A stretch of DNA of 64,000 bases. Origin: Thermomicrobium sp. Its GTDB lineage: Bacteria; Chloroflexota; Chloroflexia; Thermomicrobiales; Thermomicrobiaceae. Location of the stretch: NCBI GenBank assembly GCA_025060175.1, contig JANXBE010000003.1, forward strand, positions 1 through 64,000, read 5' to 3'. The position numbers and the translations under genes are program-made. This document shows, in pieces, positions 53,297-62,710 of the stretch (its first letter is position 1; each line of letters opens with the position of its first letter). The notes below the pieces were generated by a model. The model was not told the DNA's origin and did not search any database. It worked only from the letters and a program-made list of their open reading frames with translations.

Positions 53297-54316
53297 TCAC
53301 TCCTCGATCGACGGCGACGAACGAGGCGTCTCGCGATCACGCGGAGGAGACGACGCGGGGGGCTGGGCTGTGGCCTCGTCGGGCGCGGCCTGGACAGCGA
53401 GGTGCTCCGGAACCGGCACCGTGCCGAGTGCCTCGGCGAGCGGTGCGAGGGTCGGTTCCCTGTCCCATATCGGCTGGAGAACCGCCCACTGTCCTGGGTC
53501 AGTGCGGATCATGCGCTCCAAGCACCGTGCGACTCGCTGCAGGTTCTCCTGGAGGTCGTGTTCGTGATTCCCGCTGTGCTGTAGCTCGAGCGGCGGGTCG
53601 ATGACCACGAGGGAGCGTCGTGGGTGCAGGCGGATCGTGAATGCTGGCAGGAGGGTGGCCCCGGTCCGGAGAGCGAGCGCGACGGGACCGATCGGTAGGG
53701 GAGCTGGCGCATCGAAGAAACGCACCGCGCGGTGATGCCCCGTGACGTCACGGTCACCTGCGACCAAGAGGATGCCGTTCCGTCGAAGCAAACGCAACAG
53801 CGCCGGCACGGCCTCTGGACCGGACGGCAGTACCCGCACGCCGGTCGCACTGCGTAGCCGGCAGAGGTAGGCGAACAGTTGCGGCGGGCGGACGCGCTCG
53901 ACGACGATGGCAGCTTCCAGACCGAGCTCGGCGGGATAGGCTGCAACCACGTTGAAATTGCCGAGATGTGCAGAGATCACGATGACGCCATGGCCTCGGG
54001 ACAAGGCATCCTCGAGGTGCGACAGGCCTCGTACCTCGATGAGTTCACGGAGACGATGGCGGTCGACGGAACGGAGACGTACCAAGTCGTAGTAATTCGT
54101 GACGGCGGTGATGAAGATCCGACACGCTTGGACGAGATGCCAGCGACGGGAGCATCGGGGACAAACGTGACGCAGGTTCCCGAGGACATGCTTCCGCGCA
54201 CGACGGTGGAGCAGGAAGACGGCGAGACCGATCAGGCGGCAGAGCCAGTACCCGATGCGGGCTGGCACCAAGGGGGTCAGCAGCGCACCGATGCGGAGTG
54301 CCCACAGCAGACTCAT
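53297..54316 (-). CDS. lysophospholipid / PIM-type acyltransferase (LpxL/PatA family)
   Basis: A 339-residue membrane-associated acyltransferase similar to LpxL/HtrB and mycobacterial PatA, which acylate lipid A or phosphatidylinositol mannosides. It has an N-terminal helix region, RKHVLGNLRHV, and FFDAPAPLPIGPVALALRTGATLLPAF. The catalytic HX4D/E motif reads HLGNFN, His117 to Asn122, so the acidic residue is replaced by Asn. An extra C-terminal tail of ~45 Pro/Ala-rich residues follows. It starts in an ATGA overlap with the acyltransferase-like gene and is two genes after ino1, suggesting inositol lipids as acceptor (inference). Confidence 0.75.
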   Translation of the reverse strand: MSLLWALRIGALLTPLVPARIGYWLCRLIGLAVFLLHRRARKHVLGNLRHVCPRCSRRWHLVQACRIFITAVTNYYDLVRLRSVDRHRLRELIEVRGLSHLEDALSRGHGVIVISAHLGNFNVVAAYPAELGLEAAIVVERVRPPQLFAYLCRLRSATGVRVLPSGPEAVPALLRLLRRNGILLVAGDRDVTGHHRAVRFFDAPAPLPIGPVALALRTGATLLPAFTIRLHPRRSLVVIDPPLELQHSGNHEHDLQENLQRVARCLERMIRTDPGQWAVLQPIWDREPTLAPLAEALGTVPVPEHLAVQAAPDEATAQPPASSPPRDRETPRSSPSIEE

Positions 54317-55014
54317 AGACTTTCCCGTAGTTCGGGTAGGACGAGTTCTGCTGGTCGGTCCCACCATGGACGCCAGCACCACCACTGGTCGGTGTAGTCA
54401 CGGAGCGTCCGCTCGAGGGTGCTCGTGAGAGAGAGAAGCGCGTCGTCGCCGACCAGTTCGACCAGGTCCAAGAGAACCGAGCGCCAGCCTGGACGGAAGA
54501 CCAGTATAGCGAACCACTGGGGCATGCCCTCGGTCGGTGGAAGAGAGAGCGTGGCAGTCCCGCGGAACAGCGGGATCCTCACCGGGCAGCGATCGTGCGG
54601 TCGATCGAGCCACCAGAGCGTGATCGGTGGGGCACTCCGTGGCCTGATGAGGTGCAGCACGCGTGGGAGGAGACTGGTCGCCCCGATAGCGTACGTGAGC
54701 ACGTGCGTCGTCGAGGCGCGTTGGAAGGCCCAAACAGCTCGCTCGTCGCGCAGCACGATCCGCGGAAGGAGGTCCTCGTCGCGCTCTCCTGCGAGTGCTC
54801 TGGCTGCTCGACGGGCGCGAACGAACTGCTGGAGGATGGTTCGGGCGAACCGGGACACGTTCGGACTCGTCGAAGCCTCATGGAGCACATAGGACAAGTT
54901 GCGACACAGGACAGCTGACTGCACGGCGTCCGGAGGCTGGGGCGGTATGCTACCGGTGACGAGGGAGAGCCGGCGTTGATGCCTGCCCTCCATGACGATG
55001 TCACCATCAGCCAT
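54313..55014 (-). CDS. degenerate acyltransferase-like protein
   Basis: A 233-residue protein resembling a shortened LpxL/PatA-family acyltransferase. The N-terminal VLCRNLSYVLHEASTSPNVSRF parallels the RNLRHVL region, and the C-terminal TSTLERTLRDYTDQWWCWRPWW parallels the usual RYPEQWxWFRPRW end. Between them the catalytic HX4D segment is absent, so it is probably inactive, perhaps a partner of the intact enzyme next to it. The start is taken at ATG 55014, 4 bp after ino1; an ATG seven codons later is possible. Confidence 0.6.
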   Translation of the reverse strand: MADGDIVMEGRHQRRLSLVTGSIPPQPPDAVQSAVLCRNLSYVLHEASTSPNVSRFARTILQQFVRARRAARALAGERDEDLLPRIVLRDERAVWAFQRASTTHVLTYAIGATSLLPRVLHLIRPRSAPPITLWWLDRPHDRCPVRIPLFRGTATLSLPPTEGMPQWFAILVFRPGWRSVLLDLVELVGDDALLSLTSTLERTLRDYTDQWWCWRPWWDRPAELVLPELRESL

Positions 55015-55018
55015 GCGA

Positions 55019-56158
55019 TCACGTGTTCTCGGCGGCCGTGAGTCGCTCGCGCTGCGCGACCGTCTCGCGGATGAACGCTTCCACCATCTCACGCGCCTCT
55101 TCGTCGCGGTACTGCACTGGTGGCGACTTCATGAAGTACGCACTCGGCCCGATCAACGCGCCGCTGATTCCTGCATCGAGCGCCAGCTTCGCGCACCGGA
55201 TCGCGTCGATGACCACCCCTGCGGAGTTCGGTGAATCCCAGACCTCGAGCTTGAGTTCGAGGTTGATCGGGACGTCACCGAACGTCGTTCCTTCGATCCG
55301 AATATGACACCACTTGCGATCCTTCAACCACGGGATGTAGTCGCTCGGGCCAACGTGAACGTCCTCGTCAGCCAACGGATAGTCGAGGATGCTCGTCACT
55401 GCGTTGGTCTTGGAGATCTTCTTCGACTCGAGTCGCTCACGTTCCAGCATATTGAGGAAGTCGGTATTCCCGCCGAAGTTGATCTGGTACATGCGGTCGA
55501 TCCGAACTCCGCGATCGGCGAAGAGGCGAGCCAGGACTCGGTGCACGATCGTTGCTCCGACCTGACTCTTGATGTCATCACCGATGATCGGCAGGCCACG
55601 ATCGCGGAATCGCCGCTGCCAATATTCCTCGCGGGCGATGAAGACCGGGATGCAATTCACGAAGGCGCACCCCGCGTCCAAGACCTGCTCCACATACCAC
55701 TTGGTGGCCATTTCGCTTCCGACGGGCAAGAAGTTGACCACGACGTCTGTTTTCGTTTCCTTCAAGATGCCGACGATGTCAGCGGTCGGCCCGGGTGCCT
55801 TCGTGATCACCTGGGACAAGTACTTTCCGAGCCCGTCGTGCGTCATTCCGCGGTACACCGGAACACCCAAGTAGGGAACCTCAGCGAACTTATACGTGTT
55901 GTTGGGCGGTGCGAAGATCGCTTCCGAGAGATCTTTGCCGACCTTGTTTCGATCGATATCGAATCCCGCGGTGAATTCGATGTCTCCGACATGGTAGCCG
56001 CCGAGATCGACATGCATGAGTCCAGGGACGAACTGATGCGGATCGGCGTTCCGGTAGTAGTGGACACCCTGGACGAGAGCCGAAGCGCAGTTCCCGACAC
56101 CGATGATGGCGACACGAATCTTCCGGTCACTCACGGCAGCGTACAGTCCTCTCTTCAC
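55019..56158 (-). CDS. ino1: myo-inositol-3-phosphate synthase
   Basis: A 379-residue NAD-dependent enzyme turning glucose 6-phosphate into inositol 1-phosphate (3-phosphate in sn numbering), of the short actinobacterial/archaeal type. Motifs are [44 protein letters not shown] (around 55-80), [43 protein letters not shown], the active Lys region [14 protein letters not shown] and [24 protein letters not shown]. The start is GTG 56158, or GTG 56134, which would align better with some relatives. The acyltransferases downstream support inositol-lipid synthesis. Confidence 0.93.
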   Translation of the reverse strand: MKRGLYAAVSDRKIRVAIIGVGNCASALVQGVHYYRNADPHQFVPGLMHVDLGGYHVGDIEFTAGFDIDRNKVGKDLSEAIFAPPNNTYKFAEVPYLGVPVYRGMTHDGLGKYLSQVITKAPGPTADIVGILKETKTDVVVNFLPVGSEMATKWYVEQVLDAGCAFVNCIPVFIAREEYWQRRFRDRGLPIIGDDIKSQVGATIVHRVLARLFADRGVRIDRMYQINFGGNTDFLNMLERERLESKKISKTNAVTSILDYPLADEDVHVGPSDYIPWLKDRKWCHIRIEGTTFGDVPINLELKLEVWDSPNSAGVVIDAIRCAKLALDAGISGALIGPSAYFMKSPPVQYRDEEAREMVEAFIRETVAQRERLTAAENT

Positions 56159-56204
56159 GATGTCGTCCCGCCGAGATCAGGCGGAGCTTGCAACCCCTCG
56201 GCCG

Positions 56205-56233
56205 ATTGTAAAGGTGCCATGAAGAGGCGTCAA
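56205..56233 (-). promoter_or_regulatory. promoter of the ino1 operon
   Basis: TTGACG (56228-56233), a 17-bp spacer and TACAAT (56205-56210) on the minus strand; start near 56198, about 40 bases before the GTG. The remaining 56234-56449 shows no gene. Confidence 0.7.
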
Positions 56234-56449
56234 CGAAGCCACCCCCGCTCGCCGTCTCGATCGACGGTCAGCGCGGGACTCTCGTCCCGTCGTTTCTCTC
56301 TGAGCGAGCGAAGCACGCGGTTGCGACCATCTGCGCCCGCAGCGGTCGCTGCCGCTCGGTCGGCCGCGGCGGAGCATGCGCGTGGAGGTGGAGGAGGGGG
56401 AGACGTACCCGCGTTCCTGCGCGAGCCGTTTCTCACCCTCCACGGTTCG

Positions 56450-57580
56450 CTACGGCTGTCGCTCTGCGCAGCTGCAATCGTGCCCGGGTTCTCGCCCGAT
56501 GAGCGCAAGAGCCTTCCGGGCCACGACTTCCGGCGTGAGCAACTCCAGACACGTCCGCTGTTTGCACCCCTGGGGACGTCCCAGGCGATAGCCGACATAG
56601 CAGCACGGTGAACACGGAAGCTGTGCCGTCAAGGCGAGGACCGACGCCGACGGTGTCCCGGTCGGTTCGGCGATCGCGATCCGTGCATCGAGGGGGCGCC
56701 AGGCCTCGACATTGGTCGGTCCAAAGAGGGCCAGGGTCGGGCGTCCGAGTGCCGCAGCTAAGTGGACCACGCCACAGTCGCTTCCGATCACGACAGCTGC
56801 TTCCGCCAGGACGGCAGCCAGCGTCGGGACGTCCGTTCGTCCGACGAGGTCGCGAATGCCATCGACGGCGAGCAACGGTGCGGCGTCACGCGCTTCGGCG
56901 ATCGTTCCGGTCACGGTGATGCCGAGCCCGAACGCCTGCAAGGTCCGCGCGACCGCTGCGAATCGTTCGGCCGGCCAGCGGCGCGCTGGTGCGAAGGGAC
57001 CCACTCCAGGATGAAGCACCGCGAAGGGACGCGGCAGTCCTTCCAGGAGCGTCCGTGCACGCTGCCGGGCTTCGTCCGGAATCGTCAAGAAGGGTCGTGC
57101 CGGAGGCTCCGCGACGCCGAGTGCCTGGACGAGTGCCAGCGCGTATTCCCACTCGGCGAGTGCACCGAACCCTCGGTCGACGACAGGGTGGGTCAGGAAC
57201 GTGCCGGTCCCGTTGTCGAGTCCCACGCGCACGGGACTACCGGTCGCAGCGAGCAGTGCCCGATACAGCAAGCGTCCGGAACGCGTGGTCAGGTGATGAA
57301 AGAGGAGGACAGCGTCGTACTGGCGGCGACGGAGCTGAACACCGAGCGCGAGCACTGCGAGCAACCCCTGACCCTGTCGGAGACGCGATTTGTCGAGCAC
57401 TTCGATCCGATCGATGACCGGGCAGAGGCGATAGAGGGCAGCACCGTTGGGCGAAGTGAGGACATGAAGACGGGCATGCGGGTAGGAGGAACGAAGCGCT
57501 TGGAGTGCGGGAAGGGTCAGGACGGCATCGCCCAGATCAGCGATCTTGATGGCCAGAATCCGCTCGAAACGCGTCCGCAT
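56450..57580 (-). CDS. family 9 glycosyltransferase (heptosyltransferase-like)
   Basis: A 376-residue GT-B fold transferase of the ADP-heptose:LPS heptosyltransferase family. It has LAIKIADLGDAVLTLPAL, AVLHPGVGPFAPARRWPAERFA, VIGSDCGVVHLAAALGRPTLALFGPTNVEAWRPL (between 263 and 297), and a Cys-rich end PCSPCCYVGYRLGRPQGCKQRTC, similar to the zinc-like CxxC...C pattern of some GT9 members. ATG 57580 follows CGGAG. It overlaps the GT4 gene by 44 bp and is last of the cluster. The donor and acceptor are unknown; no heptose genes are visible. Confidence 0.85.
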   Translation of the reverse strand: MRTRFERILAIKIADLGDAVLTLPALQALRSSYPHARLHVLTSPNGAALYRLCPVIDRIEVLDKSRLRQGQGLLAVLALGVQLRRRQYDAVLLFHHLTTRSGRLLYRALLAATGSPVRVGLDNGTGTFLTHPVVDRGFGALAEWEYALALVQALGVAEPPARPFLTIPDEARQRARTLLEGLPRPFAVLHPGVGPFAPARRWPAERFAAVARTLQAFGLGITVTGTIAEARDAAPLLAVDGIRDLVGRTDVPTLAAVLAEAAVVIGSDCGVVHLAAALGRPTLALFGPTNVEAWRPLDARIAIAEPTGTPSASVLALTAQLPCSPCCYVGYRLGRPQGCKQRTCLELLTPEVVARKALALIGREPGHDCSCAERQP

Positions 57581-58685
57581 CGGACACTCCGAGGACCTCG
57601 CAGAGGACAGCCAATGTTTGCTGCGCCGTGTATGTCCACGTGAAGCGCGCGGCGTGGGTGCGTCCGGCAGCGATCAACGTCTCGCGCGCGGCGGGAAGAC
57701 GTGCCGTCTCGATCGCCCGTGCGATGTCCGCAACGTCGAGCGGGTCGCACACGAGCGCTGGTCCAGCGATTTCCGCCAGTGATCCGCGGCGGCTCGTGAC
57801 GACGGGCACGCCGCAGGCCATCGCTTCCAGCACCGGCAGCCCGAATCCCTCATAGAGGGAGGGGAAGACAAAGACGGCAGCGGCGCTGTACAGGGCGGGA
57901 AGGTCACGGTCATCCACGTGGCCGAGCCAGTGGATCCGCGAACGAAACGGACTCGTTGCGATGGCCTCTTCGATCGGGGCGGCCAGCCACCCTCGCTTAC
58001 CGGCTAACACCAATTCGAGTTCGGGGTCCTTGGATGCGAGCATCTCGAACGCGCGCACGACTCGGAGCACGTTTTTCCGCGGCTGGATCGTACCGACGTG
58101 CAGGACGAACGGCCGGTGCAATCCGTACCGTCGGCGGACAGCCTCACGTTCCGCGGCAGGTCGCGGAAAGAACTGATCGTCGACACCGTGAGGGATGACC
58201 GCGATGCGGTCGGGTTCGATACCGTAGAAGCGGACGAGATCCTCGGCGGTCTGGTGCGAGACCGCAATGACGCGTCGAGCGCGTCGAACGCTCCACCAAG
58301 TCCCGAACTCGAGATACAGCCGTTGACGGAGGGGGTGAGCGCGCGGTTCATAGCGGTAGCCGACGTCATGGATCGTCACGATGGCGGGTACCGGACACCA
58401 CAGCGGGAGAACATGTGCCGGCACGAACAGCAGCGCGACAGGATGTCGGACAAGTTCGATCGCCAGGCGGACATGCGTCCACGCGCGCGGAAAGGGAATC
58501 GACCGAACCTCGGCTCGGTCGCGCGGGAAGGGTAACCCGGCGCGGCTGCTGGTGTACAGGCGGTAGCGGAGAGGGCTCGGGAGCTCCAAGAGGTGTTCGA
58601 TCACGCGCCGGGCATAGCGCTCCGTTCCGGTCATGGTCGCGATCTGGACGCGACTGGCATCGATGCCGACGACGAAGTCGTTCAT
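57537..58685 (-). CDS. family 4 glycosyltransferase (group 1)
   Basis: A 382-residue GT-B retaining transferase. It has the N-terminal VVGIDASRVQIATMTGTERYARRV, IPHGVDDQFFPRP, the acceptor/donor region HVGTIQPRKNVLRVVRAFEML, and the donor-binding E-x7-E type motif in VFPSLYEGFGLPVLEAMACGVPVVTS. The bifurcated pattern resembles mannosyl- or rhamnosyltransferases, but the sugar cannot be fixed. The ATG start overlaps the previous stop in ATGA. Confidence 0.87.
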   Translation of the reverse strand: MNDFVVGIDASRVQIATMTGTERYARRVIEHLLELPSPLRYRLYTSSRAGLPFPRDRAEVRSIPFPRAWTHVRLAIELVRHPVALLFVPAHVLPLWCPVPAIVTIHDVGYRYEPRAHPLRQRLYLEFGTWWSVRRARRVIAVSHQTAEDLVRFYGIEPDRIAVIPHGVDDQFFPRPAAEREAVRRRYGLHRPFVLHVGTIQPRKNVLRVVRAFEMLASKDPELELVLAGKRGWLAAPIEEAIATSPFRSRIHWLGHVDDRDLPALYSAAAVFVFPSLYEGFGLPVLEAMACGVPVVTSRRGSLAEIAGPALVCDPLDVADIARAIETARLPAARETLIAAGRTHAARFTWTYTAQQTLAVLCEVLGVSDADAFRADSGHQDR

Positions 58686-59839
58686 TGGGGAGTACCCTCG
58701 AAGGCGAGTCTGCGGAGTTCGTCGACGACGCGTTCGACACTGAGCGCCATCATGCATCCGACCCCTGATGGACGGTCGGCGCCGATGTCTCCGCACCGCG
58801 GACACCAGTCGGGAGCGCGGAGGACCCGATGCCGATGGGCGAGGCCCCACGGACCGAAGCGGTCAGGGCTCGTCGGACCGAAGAGGTGGACCGTCGGTGT
58901 TCCGACCGCAGTGGCGAGATGGAGGGGACCGGTGTCCGGTCCGATCACCACGGATGCACACCGAAGAAGTTCTGCGAGTTCACGAAGAGTCAGTTCTCCT
59001 GCCACGACGAGCGGTGTGTGGCGACTCCATGCCGTGATGCGCTGCAACACGACCTTCTCGTCGGCGGATCCGGTGAGAACGACGGTGTACCCACTGGCCT
59101 CGAGTGCGTCGACGAGGGCAGCCCAGCGTGCCTCGGGCCAGCACTTGGCCGGGGCACCGCTACCGGGATGGATGACCGCAATGGGCGGTCGAGCGCCGCG
59201 CCGGTCGAGCAGTCCGCGCACGCGCTGGGCTGCCGATGCATCGACCGGCCAAAAGAGCGGAAAATCGGTCGGTGTCGGCTGCGGGATCCGAGTGTCGTAC
59301 CCGAGCAGGCGCAGCGCGGCGGCGGCGAGTTCGATGGAGACTGCTGCGACATGCCCGCTCCGGTGCGCGAGCCGATGCGTGAGGAAACGAGCGACAGCGG
59401 GATGGTCGGCCCCGATGCGGATCGGGATGCCGGCGAGAGCACCGAGCCATGCGCCCCACCAGTGGTCTTCCCGCAAGAGGACGATCGCGAGCGGGGCGCG
59501 GCGACGCAGTCGCGCCGCTTCCTGCACCAGAAGACGATAGGGGGCGATCGGGTGTGATCGTGTCGATCGAGTGAAACCAGGGAACGGAAGGGTGACGACC
59601 TCGTGTGCCAATCCGCTGTGCTCGAACACCTCCCGGTTCCAGGGACCGGTCAGGATCGTTCGGCGCAAACGTGGTGCCGTGGAACGGAGCAGACGAAGCG
59701 CGGGGAACGAGAGGATGGCATCGCCGAGATGGTCTGGTCGGACGAGTACGACTTCCTGGCGTGGCGCTGGACTTTCGAACTGTCCGGGGAAGATCGCCCC
59801 GACATGGCGCACGGTCGAACGAACCAGCTCACGAACCAT
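58682..59839 (-). CDS. family 9 glycosyltransferase (heptosyltransferase-like)
   Basis: A 385-residue second GT9 protein. Motifs: VVLVRPDHLGDAILSFPAL, AVIHPGSGAPAKCWPEARWAAL, VVLTGSADEKVV, VIGPDTGPLHLATAVGTPTVHLFGPTSPDRFGPWG (from about residue 307). A Cys pair CPRCGD lies near the C-terminus. The ATG at 59839 overlaps the preceding gene by 11 bp and is where the family N-terminus begins; the longer frame upstream is antisense-like sequence. Function as for the neighbours: sequential sugar transfer to an unknown envelope glycan. Confidence 0.85.
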   Translation of the reverse strand: MVRELVRSTVRHVGAIFPGQFESPAPRQEVVLVRPDHLGDAILSFPALRLLRSTAPRLRRTILTGPWNREVFEHSGLAHEVVTLPFPGFTRSTRSHPIAPYRLLVQEAARLRRRAPLAIVLLREDHWWGAWLGALAGIPIRIGADHPAVARFLTHRLAHRSGHVAAVSIELAAAALRLLGYDTRIPQPTPTDFPLFWPVDASAAQRVRGLLDRRGARPPIAVIHPGSGAPAKCWPEARWAALVDALEASGYTVVLTGSADEKVVLQRITAWSRHTPLVVAGELTLRELAELLRCASVVIGPDTGPLHLATAVGTPTVHLFGPTSPDRFGPWGLAHRHRVLRAPDWCPRCGDIGADRPSGVGCMMALSVERVVDELRRLAFEGTPQ

Positions 59840-60869
59840 CGAACGCGTCTCCGGGTTGAAGCAGCGACGTGCACGCTGCGAGCACCTCGTCGATCGTGAC
59901 GTTGTGCACGTCGAGTGCGGCGGGAATCGTGACCGAACGGCGCAGGTCGCGAGCCTCGCGGAGTGCCCAGCTGGCTGGGGGTGCGCAGACGAGACTGCGC
60001 GGTCCCAGCGGACGGTAGAGCACGGGGCTCGTCGGGCCGAAGATGGACACGGTGGCCGTGCCCACCGCAGCCGCGAGATGACCGACACCGGAGTCGTTGC
60101 CAACGAACAAGTCCGCCAGCGAGAGAAGCGCAGCGAGTTCGTCCCATCGCAGGCGCGTCGACCAGTCCAGCACTGGCGACGCGACGGTGCGGAGCACGTT
60201 TTCGACGGCGGACCGATCACTGCGGCTGCCCACGAGGATGACCGTTCCACCGAATCGCGCGCGCAGGCGGTCCGCGAGTTCAGCGTAACGGTCGGGAGGC
60301 CACCGTTTGGCTAGGAGGGTGCTTCCCGGATTGACTGCGCCGCCCGGATGCATGACCACCAGCGGCCGAGGAAGTGAGTCGAGGCGCTCCGCCATGATCC
60401 GTCGTGCCTCGGGCGGGACCACGTATTCGGGTTCGACCCCGTGCGGTGCGATGCCGAGTGCCTGCGCGACTGCGAGATAGAGTTCGGTCTCGTGCTGACT
60501 GGGACGAGGCTGCACCCGATGCGTATACAAGCGTCCCCGACCGCCGGCATCGAGCCCGGCGCGGACAGGAATGCGGCTCAAGAACAAGAGCAGCGCGACT
60601 CTGGGGGAGCGATCGAGGCCGAGGCCCCAATCATAGTGTTCACCGCTGAGATCGCGTGCCAAGCGGACGAGTACGGGTAGCGTCGGTCGATCGGGGTACG
60701 GGATGAGGCGGTGGATCGCGGGGTGACCGTCGAACGCCGGGGCTGCCCACGGGGTCACCAGCACGTCGATGCGTGCCTCGGGCAGAGCCGCCCGCAGAGC
60801 ACGGAGGACCGGCGTGGCCATGAGCGCATCGCCGAGGCAACATGGTTTGACCAGGAGGATCCGTTTCAT
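59829..60869 (-). CDS. family 9 glycosyltransferase (heptosyltransferase-like)
   Basis: A 346-residue third GT9 protein, first of the glycosyltransferase run. It begins MKRILLVKPCCLGDALMATPVLRAL, like heptosyltransferases, and has VVMHPGGAVNPGSTLLAKRWPPDRYAELAD (from about 173), VILVGSRSDRSAV, FVGNDSGVGHLAAAVGTATVSIFGPTSPV. The ATG is 3 bp after the fabZ stop, with TGAGGA serving as stop and ribosome site at once. It sits in the purA-fabZ-GT9-GT9-GT4-GT9 run. Confidence 0.86.
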   Translation of the reverse strand: MKRILLVKPCCLGDALMATPVLRALRAALPEARIDVLVTPWAAPAFDGHPAIHRLIPYPDRPTLPVLVRLARDLSGEHYDWGLGLDRSPRVALLLFLSRIPVRAGLDAGGRGRLYTHRVQPRPSQHETELYLAVAQALGIAPHGVEPEYVVPPEARRIMAERLDSLPRPLVVMHPGGAVNPGSTLLAKRWPPDRYAELADRLRARFGGTVILVGSRSDRSAVENVLRTVASPVLDWSTRLRWDELAALLSLADLFVGNDSGVGHLAAAVGTATVSIFGPTSPVLYRPLGPRSLVCAPPASWALREARDLRRSVTIPAALDVHNVTIDEVLAACTSLLQPGDAFDGS

Positions 60870-60872
60870 TCC

Positions 60873-61322
60873 TCAGCGCGCGGCTCGTGCTGCAGTCGGA
60901 TCCAGGATGGCGAAGAGGATCTCGCCCTCGGCGGCGAGCTCACCATCCACCGTCGCGCGTCCGGTTCCGGTTCCGACATTGCGGCGGAGTTTCCCGATCT
61001 GGACCTCGAGGCGCAACGTATCACCCGGCCGCACTGGTCGTTTGAAGCGGACGCCGTCGATACCGGCAAAGAACGCGGTCTTCCCTCGGTAGTTCTCGTG
61101 ACCGAGAAGCGCAACGGCACCCACCTGTGCCAGTGCCTCGACGATCAACACGCCGGGCATGATCGGGTTCCCTGGGAAGTGACCGACGAAGAACGGCTCG
61201 TTGACGGTCACGTTCTTGATACCGACCGCGCGGTGTCCCCATTCGACTTCGAGGATGCGATCGACGAGGAGGAAAGGATAGCGATGGGGAATGATCTCTT
61301 GAATCTGCCACGCCTCGAGCAT
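60873..61322 (-). CDS. fabZ: 3-hydroxyacyl-[acyl-carrier-protein] dehydratase
   Basis: A 149-residue hot-dog-fold dehydratase of type II fatty acid synthesis. It shows [18 protein letters not shown], the active His in [23 protein letters not shown] with the catalytic Glu, and [20 protein letters not shown]. Length and motifs fit FabZ rather than FabA. ATG 61322 has GGAGG five bases before it; a long antisense-like extension upstream is rejected. It starts 20 bp after purA and is 3 bp from the GT9 gene. Confidence 0.94.
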   Translation of the reverse strand: MLEAWQIQEIIPHRYPFLLVDRILEVEWGHRAVGIKNVTVNEPFFVGHFPGNPIMPGVLIVEALAQVGAVALLGHENYRGKTAFFAGIDGVRFKRPVRPGDTLRLEVQIGKLRRNVGTGTGRATVDGELAAEGEILFAILDPTAARAAR

Positions 61323-61342
61323 GGTCGCCTCCGCGTCCTGGG

Positions 61343-62638
61343 TCACGCGAGCGCACGCGCTTCGCGCCAGACGATTTGCCGTCGGGCGGGCCCGATACCG
61401 ATCATCGTGATCGGCACACCGATGAGTTCTTCCAATCGTTCGACGTAGCGCCGAGCAGCGAGGGGCAAGTCGCTGAACGAGGTCACGGCACTGGTGTCGG
61501 ACTGCCACCCAGGGAGAACCTCGTAAATGGGCTCGACGCGTAGGTACAGGTCGAGACGAGCTGGCGGCGCGTTCAGTACCTGGTTTCCTAGTCGATAGCC
61601 GACGCAGACGCGAATCTCCGGCAACGGATCGAGCATATCGAGCTTCGTGAGTGCAGCCGCGGTCATGCCGTTGAGCCGAGCGGTGTACCGGGCTGCGACC
61701 GCATCGAACCACCCGACGCGTCGGGGACGACCGGTCGTCGTCCCGTACTCGTGACCGCGCTCGCGCAGAAGGGCACCGATCTCGTCCGTCAATTCGCTGG
61801 GGAACGGTCCAGCGCCGACACGCGTCGTATAGGCTTTGAAGACGCCGACCACGCGGTCGACTTGGGTGGGAGCGATACCCGCTCCCTGACACGCACCGGC
61901 AGCGGTCGGCGGGCTCGACGTGACGTACGGGTAGGTTCCGTAGTCCAGATCGAGCATGGTTCCTTGCGCTGTCTCGACGATGACGTGTTTGCCGCTCGCG
62001 ATCGCATCCTGAACGAGAACCTCAGTCGCGACGACGTAGGGGGCCAATGCCTTCCCCCACTCCCGCGCCTCTCGAAGGAGGTCGTCCAGGTCGAGCGGCT
62101 GCTCGTGGTAGAGGTGGACGAAGAGGGTGTTCTTTTCCGGGAGGAGGATCTCCAGTTTTCGGCGCAGCTCCTCCTCGGCTCCGGGCAGCAGGTCAGCGAC
62201 GCGAATGCCGCGCCGAGCGACCTTATCGGTGAACGCCGGTCCGTTGCCGCGCAGTGTCGTACCGATGCCCGCTGCGCCGCGCCGCCGCTCTTCGTAGAGG
62301 TCGAGGAGCGGGTGATAGGGCATGATGACCTGCGCTCGGTCGCTCACGTACAGTTGCCCCAGACGGACGTGCCGCTCCTGGAGTGCGCTGATCTCCCGCA
62401 TCAGGTCCGGCGGCGAAACGGCGACCCCGGCTCCGATGACGCAGGTGCAGTGTGGGTAGAGGATTCCCGAAGGGATGACGTGCAGCTTGTACACGCCGTC
62501 GTCGGTGACGACCGTGTGGCCTGCGTTGGTAGAACCGTTGGGACGGACGACGAGATCAGCCGAGGCGGCGAGTGCGTCCGTGATTTTTCCCTTTCCCTCG
62601 TCGCCCCACTGGCCGCCCAGCACGATGGTGACTGGCAT
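61343..62638 (-). CDS. purA: adenylosuccinate synthetase
   Basis: A 431-residue GTP-dependent enzyme making adenylosuccinate from IMP and aspartate. Motifs: [18 protein letters not shown] with the catalytic Asp13 region, [46 protein letters not shown] (from about 124), [23 protein letters not shown], and [24 protein letters not shown] 62638 follows AGGAG at nine bases. It sits 72 bp after dnaJ with its own extended -10 element inside the gap. Confidence 0.96.
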   Translation of the reverse strand: MPVTIVLGGQWGDEGKGKITDALAASADLVVRPNGSTNAGHTVVTDDGVYKLHVIPSGILYPHCTCVIGAGVAVSPPDLMREISALQERHVRLGQLYVSDRAQVIMPYHPLLDLYEERRRGAAGIGTTLRGNGPAFTDKVARRGIRVADLLPGAEEELRRKLEILLPEKNTLFVHLYHEQPLDLDDLLREAREWGKALAPYVVATEVLVQDAIASGKHVIVETAQGTMLDLDYGTYPYVTSSPPTAAGACQGAGIAPTQVDRVVGVFKAYTTRVGAGPFPSELTDEIGALLRERGHEYGTTTGRPRRVGWFDAVAARYTARLNGMTAAALTKLDMLDPLPEIRVCVGYRLGNQVLNAPPARLDLYLRVEPIYEVLPGWQSDTSAVTSFSDLPLAARRYVERLEELIGVPITMIGIGPARRQIVWREARALA

Positions 62639-62689
62639 CGAAACGACTCCTCGAATCGCGGTCAGACGGTTCGGCCTCGTGCCCCGAGA

Positions 62690-62698
62690 ACTATAGCA
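62690..62698 (-). promoter_or_regulatory. extended -10 promoter of purA-fabZ-glycosyltransferase unit
   Basis: On the minus strand TGCTATAGT gives a TGN-extended -10 (hexamer 62690-62695). A -35 is not evident. The start would be near 62683, 45 bases before purA. Confidence 0.5.
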
Positions 62699-62710
62699 CC
62701 GCGCAGGTCC

